A stretch of DNA of 64,000 nt from Glaciihabitans arcticus. Lineage in GTDB: Bacteria > Actinomycetota > Actinomycetes > Actinomycetales > Microbacteriaceae. The notes under the pieces were generated by a model that did no database searches, was not told the DNA's origin, and saw nothing but the letters and a program-made list of their open reading frames with translations. The first letter of the stretch is position 1, and every line of letters starts with the position of its first letter. The stretch covers positions 1,302,001 through 1,366,000 of the forward strand of contig NZ_SISG01000001.1 in NCBI RefSeq assembly GCF_004310685.1. The letters are read 5' to 3'. The translations under genes and the position numbers were made by a program. Shown here one piece after another: positions 51,586 to 62,575 of this stretch.

Positions 51586-54500
51586 ATGTCCACCGCCCTT
51601 TCCACCCGCCGCGCCTGGCCCATCGTGGCCGTGCTTGCCGCAATCGCCGTGATCGCGAGCCTGCTCGTGCCGATCACCGCGCAGGCAGCACCCATCGCCC
51701 TCTCCGGCAGGGTGGCGAGCTCGAGTGGAGCCCTCCTCGTCGGCGTGCCGATATCCGTGGTCGCCCTTGCTGCTCCCACCACCGCTGTCGCCTCGACCGT
51801 GTCGAAGGCCGGCGGCTCGTTCACCTTCCCCTCCCTCGCGGCCGGCAGCTACACCCTGCGATTCGGTACCAGCGCCACGACGTTCGAGCAGTACCTCGGT
51901 TCTGTGACGCGCATCGACGCCGCCCAGCCGATCACCCTCACCGACGCCGGTTCGCACCAGTCGTGGATCAACGCCACCGTCGCGCTCGGCGGCTCGATCG
52001 CCGGCAAGGTGCTGACCTCGACCGGCAAGGCGTTGAAGAGCTACACGGTCGAGGTGCTTGCGAAGAATGCCTCGGGCGCCTGGACGAAAGTGCGTTCCGC
52101 GAAGACCGCTGCCACCGGTGCCTATACGGTCGCCGGGCTCGAACCCGCCTACTACCGCCTGCGCGCGGTGGATGTCACGTCCGCCTCCCCCGCGTACGCG
52201 CCGCAGTACTCCGGCCCGTCGATCACGCTCGCGGGCGCAACGGAGGTCGGGGTCGCCCCGGCCGCATCCACTGCCTATACCTTCCGACTCGGCGGCGCGG
52301 GCAAGGCCTCGGGCACCGTCACGGGAAGCTTCAACGCAAACCAGGTCGAGAAGCTCGCGGGCGTCGTGGTGATGCCGTACCGCCTCAGCGGAACCGTCGG
52401 CGCGTACACGTCGGCCGAGAAACTGCCGGTCTCCGCGACGACCACGGCAGCGGGTGGCTACGCCCTCGCCGGGCTCGCTCCGGGCACCTACACTCTCGCC
52501 TTCGCACCGCGCACGAGCGCCCCGCTGCCCGCCTCGGGCACCGTCTACGGCAGGGCCTTCCTCGGCGGCGGCACCAACCCGCTCACCGCGTCAACCTTCG
52601 TGGTCGGCACCGCGACGAGCGCGACGGCGAAGAACATCCAGCTCTCGGCCGGCGGCTCGATTTCCGGCGTCATCGCGAAGTCGGGTGCGCTGCCGAACCC
52701 GGTCATCCCGAACCTCGTCGTCGGCCTCGGCTACGCCTCCGGCCCGGTCGACCAGGTGCCGCTCGCCACCACCACCACCGACTCGTCCGGGCACTACACC
52801 TTCGATGGGCTCGCGCCCGGCGACTACCGCCTGATCCTCGGCAGCCTCACCGCGGGCGACACCAGCTGGGTGCGAGCGACGATCACAGTGGTCGGGCTCG
52901 GCAACAACGAGGACCGCGACCGTCCGCTCTGGCTGTCGAAGCGGGATGCCGCAGGCCTGCACCCCCTCGCCGGGTTTGTGCCCTCCTTCTCCCCCGGCCT
53001 CGGTAGGGTGGGCGGCGCGGCGTCGGTAACGTCCGGCACCTGGAACGCCGGCCCCGACGTGACCTTCGGCTACCAGTGGCTGCGCGACGGCAAGCCCATC
53101 GCCGGTGCCACCTCGGCCGGCTACGTCTACACGGCCGGAGACGTGAACACGTCGATCTCGGCGCGGGTCTCCGCTACCGACTTCGCTTACGGAACGGGCA
53201 GCTACACGACCTCGGCCACGGCTGACATCGTGGTCGGCACACCCGTACAGACCGCCCCTGGCTCCATCACGGGCGACCGGCACGTCGGCAGCACGCTCAC
53301 CGCCGTTCCCGCTTCGTTCGCGATGCCGGGGGTTGTCACGAGTTTCACCTGGGTCGCCTCCGCGGTCCCCGCCGGCACCGGAAAGGTCGTCGGTTCCGGC
53401 CCCACCCACGTCGTGACAGCGGTCGACATCACCTCGGGGCCCTATCTCTCCGTCTGGGTGGACTACGAGCGCGCGGGGTACGACGACATTCCCCAGCAGA
53501 ACCTCGATGCCGGCCTTGCCCTGCCCGGAACCATCACCCTGACGAGCGCCCCCAAGGTCACCTCGAAGGGCGGCAAGCTTACGGTCTCGACGGGCAAGTG
53601 GTCCGTCATCCCGACCGGCTACAGCTATGTCTGGCACGTCCAGGCGCACCCCGGTGACCCGACGACCGTCAGCGGAAAGACGCTGAGCCTCGCGGGCCGC
53701 ACAAAGTCACGCATCACGGTCACGGTGACGGCCACCCGCGCCGGCTACCTGGACGGTTCGACAACGCGCACCGCTCGCACCGGTGCAGCTGCAACTGCCA
53801 GCGGTTCACTAGCTGTGGGCGGACCCCGCCGAGTCGGTGACTCGCTCTCCGCCCCCTCGCTGCTCTGGACGCCATTCCCCACCACCTACTCCTACAAGTG
53901 GCAGCACCGTTCGGGCTCGACCTGGAAGAACATCGCGGGCGCCACGAACGGCAACCTCACCGTTCCGCTGTCCATGCTGGGTAAGAACGTGCGCGTCATC
54001 TCGACCGCGTCGAGCCCCGGATTCGCAACCCGATCGGTCACCTCGAAGCCCTCGGGACCGATCGGTGCCGGGCTCGCGCCCGCCATCTCGCTCGCCCCCG
54101 GCAAGGGTGTGCTGGTGCTCGGCCCGGTCGCCGTCAACGGCACAGTCGAGGCCAAACCCGGCACCTGGGTACCCGCGCAGTCCTCCAACGGCTACCGCTG
54201 GAAGTACGCGACCAAGCCGGGCGGGCCCTTCACCATCATCCCCGGTGCGACGAAGGCAACCCTGACGATCCCCCTGAGCCTCCAGGGCAAGCTTCTTTTC
54301 GTGGATGTCACCGCCGCACGCCCCGGACACAAAACAGGCTCAACCACCGTCGCTGCCGGTACCGTCATGGCCGGATTCCTCGCCCCGAGCAAGACGCCCC
54401 TCGTCTCCCGGGCGGGCTCTGTCTACAGCGTGTCCACCGGCACCTGGACCCCCACGGCGGTGCAGTTCAGCTACAGCTGGTTCGCCATCGACGAGGGCAA

Positions 54501-56331
54501 CCAGCTCGTCGGGCCGCTCTCCACCACCAACAGCGTCGACGCTTCCGCCATCGGCAATCGCCCGCTCATCGTGAAGGTCGAGGCCTCGGCTCCCGGATAC
54601 GCACCCGGTGATTCGGGATTCCTCGTGGCACGCGCCGGAACCCTGCACGCCTCCGTGCCGCCGATGATCGTCGGCACGGGAGGCGTGGGCAGCCCACTCA
54701 CCGCTCCCACTGTCGACTGGGGCAGCGTCACGGCGGTCACGGCCCTGCAGTGGCAGCAGCTCTCGGGTTCGACCTGGAAGAATCTCGCCGGAAAGACGTC
54801 GGCGACACTCACCCCGACCCCGGCCATGCTCGGCAGCACGCTGCGCCTGCGACTGGTCGGATCCGCCTTCCGATACGGCACGGTGACGACGTACACACCG
54901 TCGATGAAGGTCGTGCTCGGCGCGGCACCCGTCCCCGGTGTTGCAACACCGCCGACCCTCTCGAATGCGCCGCACAGCGGTGAGAAGATCACCGTCGCAG
55001 CCGGTGTCTGGAGCGTGCCGAGCGCGTTCGCCTACCAGTGGCGCACCTCGGTTGACGGCAGCGGCTGGACCGTCATCCCGGGCGCGACGAAGGCGAGCTA
55101 CGTCATCCCGGCGGATCGCTTCGGCTGGCACTACAGCGTGGTCATCTCCGCAAAAGCGGCCGGACGCATCACCGGCAGCACGATCGTCGACGCGGGACCG
55201 ACCGGCAACGGTCAGCTCATGAACGTCAGCGCACCGAAGGTCACCAAGGTCGGTGCTGCTCTCACGGTTAGTGCGGGCAGCTGGTCGCGCCCGGCGACGT
55301 CGATTAAGTACGTCTGGCAGTCGGTTGACCCGTTGACCGGCAACGGCATCGCCGTGTCGAACTCGGCGAGCTACACGCCGGTCGCCGCGGACGCCGGACG
55401 GTACCTCCGCGTCGGCGTGCAGGCCGAGCGGGCAGGCTATCTGCCCGGCGTCATGATCGTCACGGCCCAGCTCGGGTCGGCGATCACCGCGGTTACCCCC
55501 AGCACCGTCTCGGGCTTCGCGAAGGTCGGTTCCGTGCTCACCGTCACGACCGGCACCTGGAGCGTTGCCGGCACGACCGCTCACTACCAGTGGCTGCGCA
55601 ATGGAAAACCCATCGCCGGCGCAACCGGCGCCAGCTACACGCAGGTCGCAGCCGATGTCGCCAGGGTCGTCTCTGTGCGGGTCACCGGCGCCCTGCTCGG
55701 CTACCCGAGTGCCGTCACCACGATCGCCCGACCGGTGACCGTGAACGCACTGGTGCCGACGGCGCTCACCCTGCCGAAGATCAGCGGCGAGTACAGCTAC
55801 AGCCACTACGCGGTTGACGAGAAGATCACGGTGTCCGCCGGAACGTGGAACATGTCCGGCCTGGTCTTCGGCTACCAGTGGTTGCGGTCGGGAGCGCCGA
55901 TCCCCGGCGCCACCGGCAAGCACTACACGGTGCAGGGCGCCGACAATGGCGCGGAGCTCAGCGTGGTGGTCAGGGCGAAACGCGCCAATTACTCGACCGG
56001 CAGTGCGACCTCGGCCGCGGTCAGCATCGTGCACACGAGCGGTGACTACATCGTCTGGAATTCCTATCTGGAGATCTCCGGCACCGGAGCGCTGGGCTCG
56101 CCGCTCACGTCGAACACCGTCAAGTGGACCGCGCCCACGACCGAGACCTACCAGTGGTTCCGCTATATCGCGGGCAACTCGGTCGCCATCCCCGGGGCGA
56201 CGGCGAAGAGCTACACGCCCCTCGCGAGCGACGGCACGGTCACGGGAGACGAGGTCTACCTGCGGATCGTCGCGAGCCGTCCCGGGTGGAATGACGGAGA
56301 GGCGAACAGCAACCCGATCACGATCAAATAG
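51586..56331 (+). CDS. Giant secreted protein with about twelve Ig-like repeats
   Basis: A 1581-residue exported protein. Residues 1-35 are a signal peptide ending ITAQAAP. Residues about 38-440 hold four carboxypeptidase-regulatory/CNA-B-like modules (GRVASSSGALLVGVPISVVA, GSIAGKVLTSTGKALKSYTV, GLAPGTYTLAF, GLAPGDYRLILG). About twelve repeats of roughly 90 residues follow to the end, each with a GTWS-type strand, YQWLRDGKPIAGAT, SYT, and a RAGYxxGS turn. There is no LPXTG, SLH or membrane anchor, so it is released or held non-covalently. A surface adhesin or cell-wall role is inferred. GGAG precedes the ATG. Confidence 0.88.
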   Translation: MSTALSTRRAWPIVAVLAAIAVIASLLVPITAQAAPIALSGRVASSSGALLVGVPISVVALAAPTTAVASTVSKAGGSFTFPSLAAGSYTLRFGTSATTFEQYLGSVTRIDAAQPITLTDAGSHQSWINATVALGGSIAGKVLTSTGKALKSYTVEVLAKNASGAWTKVRSAKTAATGAYTVAGLEPAYYRLRAVDVTSASPAYAPQYSGPSITLAGATEVGVAPAASTAYTFRLGGAGKASGTVTGSFNANQVEKLAGVVVMPYRLSGTVGAYTSAEKLPVSATTTAAGGYALAGLAPGTYTLAFAPRTSAPLPASGTVYGRAFLGGGTNPLTASTFVVGTATSATAKNIQLSAGGSISGVIAKSGALPNPVIPNLVVGLGYASGPVDQVPLATTTTDSSGHYTFDGLAPGDYRLILGSLTAGDTSWVRATITVVGLGNNEDRDRPLWLSKRDAAGLHPLAGFVPSFSPGLGRVGGAASVTSGTWNAGPDVTFGYQWLRDGKPIAGATSAGYVYTAGDVNTSISARVSATDFAYGTGSYTTSATADIVVGTPVQTAPGSITGDRHVGSTLTAVPASFAMPGVVTSFTWVASAVPAGTGKVVGSGPTHVVTAVDITSGPYLSVWVDYERAGYDDIPQQNLDAGLALPGTITLTSAPKVTSKGGKLTVSTGKWSVIPTGYSYVWHVQAHPGDPTTVSGKTLSLAGRTKSRITVTVTATRAGYLDGSTTRTARTGAAATASGSLAVGGPRRVGDSLSAPSLLWTPFPTTYSYKWQHRSGSTWKNIAGATNGNLTVPLSMLGKNVRVISTASSPGFATRSVTSKPSGPIGAGLAPAISLAPGKGVLVLGPVAVNGTVEAKPGTWVPAQSSNGYRWKYATKPGGPFTIIPGATKATLTIPLSLQGKLLFVDVTAARPGHKTGSTTVAAGTVMAGFLAPSKTPLVSRAGSVYSVSTGTWTPTAVQFSYSWFAIDEGNQLVGPLSTTNSVDASAIGNRPLIVKVEASAPGYAPGDSGFLVARAGTLHASVPPMIVGTGGVGSPLTAPTVDWGSVTAVTALQWQQLSGSTWKNLAGKTSATLTPTPAMLGSTLRLRLVGSAFRYGTVTTYTPSMKVVLGAAPVPGVATPPTLSNAPHSGEKITVAAGVWSVPSAFAYQWRTSVDGSGWTVIPGATKASYVIPADRFGWHYSVVISAKAAGRITGSTIVDAGPTGNGQLMNVSAPKVTKVGAALTVSAGSWSRPATSIKYVWQSVDPLTGNGIAVSNSASYTPVAADAGRYLRVGVQAERAGYLPGVMIVTAQLGSAITAVTPSTVSGFAKVGSVLTVTTGTWSVAGTTAHYQWLRNGKPIAGATGASYTQVAADVARVVSVRVTGALLGYPSAVTTIARPVTVNALVPTALTLPKISGEYSYSHYAVDEKITVSAGTWNMSGLVFGYQWLRSGAPIPGATGKHYTVQGADNGAELSVVVRAKRANYSTGSATSAAVSIVHTSGDYIVWNSYLEISGTGALGSPLTSNTVKWTAPTTETYQWFRYIAGNSVAIPGATAKSYTPLASDGTVTGDEVYLRIVASRPGWNDGEANSNPITIK

Positions 56332-56388
56332 GGGCGGGATGGCCCGGGCTCACGTCACCATGGGCTCGGGCTGTCTGGTTTCCTGGCG

Positions 56389-57573
56389 CTAGTCGGCGTC
56401 GCTGGCCGCGTCTGTTCGGGAGCGGCGCGTCCACCCCAACCACGCCATAACCACGCCGCCGATGAGGAGGCCCCAGAAGGCCGATCCGATGTTGTAGATC
56501 GCGATACCCGACGCGACGACGAGGAACGTGACGATCGCGGCGACGCGATGCTTCGCATCCTCGAGGGCGTTGACCATGCTCGAGATGAGGGCGCCGATCA
56601 CGGCGAGTCCGGCGACGGCGGTGATGAGGATGCTCGGCGCGGCGCTCACGAGCGCGACGGCGACACCCGATGCCAACCCGAGCGGGATGTACAGCAACCC
56701 GTTGGTGAGGGTGGCTACCCAGCGCTTGGCCCTGTCGGGATGCGACTCCTCCCCCGACATGATCGCCGCCGTGATGGCGCCGAGGTTGATCGAGTGCGCG
56801 CCGAACACGGCACCGGCCGCGGAACCCAGCCCGGTGCCGACGAGCGCGAAGCGGGGCGGCGGCGGGTACCCGTTGGCCGACAGCACGGTGAAGCCGGGCA
56901 CGTTCTGGCCGGCCATGGTGACGATGAACAGCGGCAGGCCCAGGCTGAGGATGATGGCCGGGTTGAAGGTCGGCGCGACAACCGCGAGCTGCGGAGCGAT
57001 GTCGGCAGCGGTGAGCCAGTCCGTTCCCGCGTAGACGACGATCGAGATCACTGCGACGACCATCGCGGCAGGCACGGCCCAGCGCGGAGCGAGGCGGAAC
57101 AGTACAAGCCAGACCACAAGGATCGGCAGTGCGTACAGCGCGAGGTCCGGATCGGCGATGGCGAGGAACGGCGCGGTGCAGATCGGGAAGAGCACCCCGG
57201 CGAGCATCGCGCTCGCAAGCGGCTTCGGAATGCTCGTGATGGCCCGGCCGAGGGCGGGCCACAGGCCGCACAGCGCGATAAGCACGCCGCTCACGATGAA
57301 GGCCCCGACTGCGTCGGAGAAGGTGATGCCGCTTCCGGCGGCGGCCAGCAGCACCGCCGCACCCGGGGTCGACCACGCGATGGCCAACGGGATGCGCAGC
57401 CAGAGCGCCCCGACCGTGCTGACGACGGCGATCGCGAGGCACAGGGCGAGCAGTCCAGACTCGGCCTGGGCCTCCGTCGCGCCGACCGCGACGAGGGCCG
57501 CGATCACGAGCGCGAAGGACGACGCGAAGCCGGAGATGGCCGCGACGAAGCCGGCGAGGATGGGCTGAAGCAT
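56389..57573 (-). CDS. BenE-family benzoate/H+ symporter-like protein
   Basis: The 394-residue protein has about twelve hydrophobic segments and BenE features: GFASSFALVIAALVAVGATE at the start, PLAIAWSTPGAAVLLAAAGS (about residue 70), LFIVTMAGQNVPGFTVL (about 215), and GAHSINLGAITAAIMSGEES. BenE proteins import benzoate with protons. No benzoate-degrading genes are in the window, so the substrate is unsettled. Start ATG 57573 was preferred over 57603 because AAAGGCGAG lies at suitable distance. Confidence 0.9.
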   Translation of the reverse strand: MLQPILAGFVAAISGFASSFALVIAALVAVGATEAQAESGLLALCLAIAVVSTVGALWLRIPLAIAWSTPGAAVLLAAAGSGITFSDAVGAFIVSGVLIALCGLWPALGRAITSIPKPLASAMLAGVLFPICTAPFLAIADPDLALYALPILVVWLVLFRLAPRWAVPAAMVVAVISIVVYAGTDWLTAADIAPQLAVVAPTFNPAIILSLGLPLFIVTMAGQNVPGFTVLSANGYPPPPRFALVGTGLGSAAGAVFGAHSINLGAITAAIMSGEESHPDRAKRWVATLTNGLLYIPLGLASGVAVALVSAAPSILITAVAGLAVIGALISSMVNALEDAKHRVAAIVTFLVVASGIAIYNIGSAFWGLLIGGVVMAWLGWTRRSRTDAASDAD

Positions 57574-57683
57574 GGGCTCGCCTTTCGTTGTTCCAAACAT
57601 CATATTGGCGGCATGCCGTGCTCACGGACGTTGTGACACGCTCCGGCCGCGCAAAAGGAACTAAAGCCGCGGAAGCGGGGAGG

Positions 57684-58961
<1,278 letters not shown>

Positions 58962-59107
58962 GCTGTTCCTCCTCGTGCGTGCCGAATGGTGAATCCGAGC
59001 CTAACCTGTGGCACGGACACACGCTCGCACCCTGTGGGGAATCCATTCGGCGTGCCGTTCCGAACTAGTCTTGTCAGGCAACACCAATTCTCGAGCTGGG
59101 GGTGACG

Positions 59108-59695
59108 ATGTCGACCAGATGGGCACGATTTGCCCGTGGCTGGGTCGCCGCACTCTTCGCGACCCTCATCGCCGCAGCCAGCCACACCCTCGCCGGCGGT
59201 GGCACACCGAACCTCGTCTCGCTCGCTCTCGCACTCGCCTTCTCGGTGCTGGTCTGTGTTGCACTCACCGGACGCTCGCTGTCGCTGCTGCGTACGGGCC
59301 TCGCCGTCGGGGCCAGCCAGGTTGGTTTCCACCTGCTGTTCGCGACACTCGGTGGGGCGACCGGTACCGTTCTCTCCAGTGGTGGCCACAATCACGCGGG
59401 CAGCATGGTCTTCGACGTCGCCTCCTCCCCCGTGCATCACACCAGTGTCTGGATGTACCTCGCCCACGCCTTCGCGGCGATCGCCACCATCGTGGTGCTG
59501 CGCCGCGGTGAGGCGGCATTCTGGGGCATGCGGGCGACTCTCGCCCGCTTCCTCGTCACGATCCTGGCCGGGATCACCCGCGTGCCGATCCTCGTCCCCC
59601 GCCCCGCCCGCATCGAGCTGTCCGTCCGCGCCCCGCGGCTTTTCCTTTTTCTGACCGGTTCACTGCAGCACAGGGGTCCCCCGGCTCTCGCGTAG
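59108..59695 (+). CDS. Membrane protein of the copper-type cassette
   Basis: The 195-residue protein has four hydrophobic segments (about residues 12-30, 36-52, 58-80 and 113-130) and a His-rich loop (SSGGHNHAGSM, and SPVHHTSVW) between segments three and four. It ends with a basic tail. GGGGGTG lies before ATG 59108. It precedes ycnI and copC in one direction, so it may handle copper in the membrane; this is inferred from context and the histidines. No family was recognised with confidence. Confidence 0.72.
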   Translation: MSTRWARFARGWVAALFATLIAAASHTLAGGGTPNLVSLALALAFSVLVCVALTGRSLSLLRTGLAVGASQVGFHLLFATLGGATGTVLSSGGHNHAGSMVFDVASSPVHHTSVWMYLAHAFAAIATIVVLRRGEAAFWGMRATLARFLVTILAGITRVPILVPRPARIELSVRAPRLFLFLTGSLQHRGPPALA

Positions 59696-59742
59696 CGCCT
59701 CGACATCCCTTACCTCTGCAGTACAACCATTGAAGGAAAACC

Positions 59743-60453
59743 ATGAAGAAATCCACCCTGTCGCGCGCCGTCATCGCAGTGGGCGCCGGCACCATGCTCG
59801 CCCTCGCTGCCCCGCTTGCCGCCAGCGCCCACGTCAGCATCGACCCCGGAGCCGCCGATCCCGGTGCCTACATCGTCGTCAACGTCAAGGTTCCGAACGA
59901 GTCGGAGACGGAGTCAACCGTCAAGGTCGAGGTCAGCCTGCCGACCGATACTCCGTTCTCGAGCGTGCGCTACGTGCCCGTCGCCGGCTGGACGACCGAG
60001 CTTGTGCGCGAGACCTTGCCCGAGCCGGTCAAGGTCGGCGAGTCCGAGATCACCGAGGCCGTGACGAGCGTCGTCTGGACCGCCGACGCCGGCTCCGGTA
60101 TCGAGGCCGGACAGCTCGCGATCTTCCCGCTCTCACTCGGACCGGTGCCCGACACCGGCTCGGTCAAGCTCTCCGCAGAGCAGACCTACAGCGACGGCGA
60201 GGTCGTGAGCTGGAGTGAGGACGGCGAGGACGCTGAGCACCCCGCCCCTGTGTTGTACATCAACGATGCAGCCCCGGCCGATCACCATGGCGGCGCAGCG
60301 GCTGAAGAAGAAGAGCACGGCGCGGCCGACGAGTCCGATGCATCCGCTTCGGGGGACGACGTTCTCGCCCGCATCCTCGCAATCGGCGCTCTCGTCGTCG
60401 GCGCCGTGGGCATCGTGCTCGCGGTGACCGCTCGTCGCAAGCTAGCCGCGTAG
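59743..60453 (+). CDS. YcnI-family (DUF1775) copper-binding protein
   Basis: The 236-residue exported protein has a signal peptide (1-28, ending ASA). The mature N-terminal histidine (AHVSIDPG) is the residue that binds Cu(II) in YcnI proteins. An Ig-like DUF1775 domain with YVPVAGWTTELV follows, then a His/Glu-rich linker (DHHGGAAAEEEEHG) and a C-terminal membrane anchor (about 210-230). GGAAAACC precedes the ATG. It is followed two bases later by copC, a standard pair. Confidence 0.92.
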   Translation: MKKSTLSRAVIAVGAGTMLALAAPLAASAHVSIDPGAADPGAYIVVNVKVPNESETESTVKVEVSLPTDTPFSSVRYVPVAGWTTELVRETLPEPVKVGESEITEAVTSVVWTADAGSGIEAGQLAIFPLSLGPVPDTGSVKLSAEQTYSDGEVVSWSEDGEDAEHPAPVLYINDAAPADHHGGAAAEEEEHGAADESDASASGDDVLARILAIGALVVGAVGIVLAVTARRKLAA

Positions 60454-60455
60454 GC

Positions 60456-61067
60456 ATGTCCACCGTATCCAGGCTCGCCGCCCTCGCGACGGTCGGTGCA
60501 CTGGTTGCCGTGCTGCCTGTGCTGGGGCTCGCCGCCCCGGCACAGGCACACAACAGCCTCGTGTCCTCCACTCCGCAGGACGGCGAAACGCTGACCGAGC
60601 TGCCCGAAGAATTCTCGGTCACCACGAGCGACCAGCTCCTCGACCTGGTCGGCGACGGCACGGCTTTCGGACTGCAGATCTTGGATGACGCCGGGCGCTA
60701 CTACGGTGACGGCTGCCTCACCATCTCCGACGCAACGTTGTCCATGCCTGCCGCCATCGGCGAACCGGGCGACTACACGTTCATCTGGCAGGTCGTGTCG
60801 GCCGACGGTCACCCGGTGAGCGACGAGTTCGACTTCACCTGGGCGCCCAGCGGCGACGTGACAGCGAGCGAGGGCTCGTCCGCTCCTCCCGTCTGCGGCG
60901 AGGACTCGGCAGGAGATTCAGGCACGAGAACCCCCACCGCCGCTCCCGAGCAGCAGGGGGAGGCGGGCGTGGATACGTCATCCCTCTTCTGGATCGGCGG
61001 CACAGTGCTCGCGGTGCTCGTTGCCGTGGGTGTCACGCTGCTGCTGATCCGGCCGCGAAAGAAGTAG
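60456..61067 (+). CDS. copC: CopC-domain copper-binding protein
   Basis: The 203-residue exported protein has a signal peptide (1-30) and a mature N-terminus AHNSLVSSTPQDGETLTELP whose first His binds Cu(II). The CopC beta-barrel core includes YTFIWQVVSADGHPVSDEFD (about residue 110), with a further His ligand. A Ser/Pro/Thr-rich linker and one C-terminal membrane segment follow. No CopD domain is fused. A bidirectional terminator follows. Confidence 0.93.
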   Translation: MSTVSRLAALATVGALVAVLPVLGLAAPAQAHNSLVSSTPQDGETLTELPEEFSVTTSDQLLDLVGDGTAFGLQILDDAGRYYGDGCLTISDATLSMPAAIGEPGDYTFIWQVVSADGHPVSDEFDFTWAPSGDVTASEGSSAPPVCGEDSAGDSGTRTPTAAPEQQGEAGVDTSSLFWIGGTVLAVLVAVGVTLLLIRPRKK

Positions 61068-61110
61068 CTGTGGCGTAACAGCGCTGTCACACAGAGCAAG
61101 CACACAAAAA

Positions 61111-61140
61111 GGCCGTTCCCCGAGGGGAACGGCCCTTTTC
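61111..61140. terminator. Bidirectional terminator between copC and clpP2
   Basis: GGCCGTTCCC and GGGAACGGCC form a 10-bp stem with a CGAG loop (61111-61134). It is flanked by CTTTTCTGTG on the plus side and by TTTTTGTGTG on the minus side, so it can stop transcripts from both convergent genes. Confidence 0.9.
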
Positions 61141-61151
61141 TGTGGTGCGAG

Positions 61152-61820
61152 TTACTGGCCGATGGCCGCAGGAACGTTCTTGCGGGTCTCGAGCACCTGG
61201 TCGATGAGACCGTACTCGAGGGCCTCGGCCGCGCTCAGGATCTTGTCGCGGTCGATGTCCTTATTGACCTGCTCGGGCGTGCGGTTCGAGTGGTGCGACA
61301 GGGTCGACTCGAGCCAGCCGCGCATGCGCAGGATCTCCGCCGCCTGGATCTCGATGTCCGATGCCTGGCCGCGGCCCGCATCACCCGTCGAGGGCTGGTG
61401 GATGAGGATGCGCGCGTTCGGCAGGGCGAGACGCTTGCCGGGCGAGCCGGCAGCCATCAGCACGGCGGCAGCGGAGGCCGCCTGGCCGAGCACAACCGTC
61501 TGGATCTGCGGACGGATGTACTGCATCGTGTCGTAGATGGCCGTCATCGCGGTGAAGGATCCACCGGGCGAGTTGATGTACATCACGATGTCGCGGTCGG
61601 GGTCCTGGCTCTCGAGAACGAGGAGCTGGGCCATAACGTCATCCGCCGACGCGTCATCGATCTGCACGCCGAGGAACACGATGCGGTCCTCGAACAGCTT
61701 GGCGTACGGGTCCTGGCGCTTGTAGCCGTAGGCGGTGCGCTCCTCGAAGGTGGGGAGGATGTACCGTGCGTCGGGCGTGGGGCGAGCCATGCCGGAGCCG
61801 GGAAGGTTGAAGTTGTCCAT
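61152..61820 (-). CDS. clpP2: ATP-dependent Clp protease proteolytic subunit ClpP2
   Basis: The 222-residue serine peptidase has the catalytic Ser in [11 protein letters not shown] (about residue 113), His in [10 protein letters not shown], and Asp in the [15 protein letters not shown] region. Actinobacteria need a mixed ClpP1P2 ring; this copy has the ClpP2-type N-terminus ([20 protein letters not shown]) and AASAAA loop. It follows clpP1 by 12 bases. Confidence 0.96.
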   Translation of the reverse strand: MDNFNLPGSGMARPTPDARYILPTFEERTAYGYKRQDPYAKLFEDRIVFLGVQIDDASADDVMAQLLVLESQDPDRDIVMYINSPGGSFTAMTAIYDTMQYIRPQIQTVVLGQAASAAAVLMAAGSPGKRLALPNARILIHQPSTGDAGRGQASDIEIQAAEILRMRGWLESTLSHHSNRTPEQVNKDIDRDKILSAAEALEYGLIDQVLETRKNVPAAIGQ

Positions 61821-61832
61821 GATCTGCTTCCC

Positions 61833-62453
61833 TTAGTTCTTCGCCGCGACGTCGGGGTCGTCGGAGACTGACTCGTCGGTGCCGCCGCCGCCGACGACGT
61901 CGGAGGCGAACTCGCGGAGGTGGTCGACGAAGCCGTACTCGAGAGCACCCTTCGCGTCGAACCAGTTGTCGCGGTCATTGTCGATGAGGACCTGCTCGAC
62001 CGACTTGCCGGTCTGCTCGGCCGTGAGCTCTGCCATGCGCTTCTTCATGTCGAGGATGACGAAGGCCTGGGTCTGGATGTCGGCGGAGGTACCACCGAAG
62101 CCACCCGACGGCTGGTGCAGCAGCACGCGCGCGTTCGGCGTGATGTAGCGCTTGCCCTTGGTTCCGCTCGAGAGCAGGAACTGGCCCATCGAGGCCGCCA
62201 TGCCGATACCGACGGTGACGATGTCGTTCGGTACGAACTTCATCGTGTCGTAGATCGCCATGCCCGCCGTGATGGAGCCACCGGGCGAGTTGATGTAGAG
62301 GTAGATGTCCTTCTTGGGGTCTTCCGCCGCGAGAAGAAGGATCTTCGCGCAAATCTCGTTGGCGTTGTCGTCACGCACCTCTGAGCCAAGCCAGATGATG
62401 CGGTCCTTGAGGAGTTGGTCGAAGATGCTTGAGACCAATGCCGGTTGGGCCAT
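61833..62453 (-). CDS. clpP1: ATP-dependent Clp protease proteolytic subunit ClpP1
   Basis: The 206-residue subunit has the catalytic Ser in [14 protein letters not shown] (about residue 95), His in [10 protein letters not shown] (about 120) and Asp in [16 protein letters not shown]. It is the first gene of the clpP1-clpP2 unit and pairs with ClpP2 in the double ring. The C-terminus is acidic and Gly/Asp rich. The start at ATG 62453 is divergent from the TPR-like gene. Confidence 0.96.
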   Translation of the reverse strand: MAQPALVSSIFDQLLKDRIIWLGSEVRDDNANEICAKILLLAAEDPKKDIYLYINSPGGSITAGMAIYDTMKFVPNDIVTVGIGMAASMGQFLLSSGTKGKRYITPNARVLLHQPSGGFGGTSADIQTQAFVILDMKKRMAELTAEQTGKSVEQVLIDNDRDNWFDAKGALEYGFVDHLREFASDVVGGGGTDESVSDDPDVAAKN

Positions 62454-62575
62454 TGTCGCGCTCCATTTGTTTGTAATTGGGTTCTGCGTTATTGCTTGGT
62501 TATGAATCTATCGGAGGCGCTCCCGCGAATCCGGCGTGTTCGCCCTCGGCAGACTGCGCGTGTTCAACTGGGTAC

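Noticed and set aside
54340-56034. 564-aa open frame antisense to the Ig-repeat protein
   Set aside because: A shadow of the repeat-rich coding sequence with Arg/Gly/Asp/Val bias and no recognisable domain.
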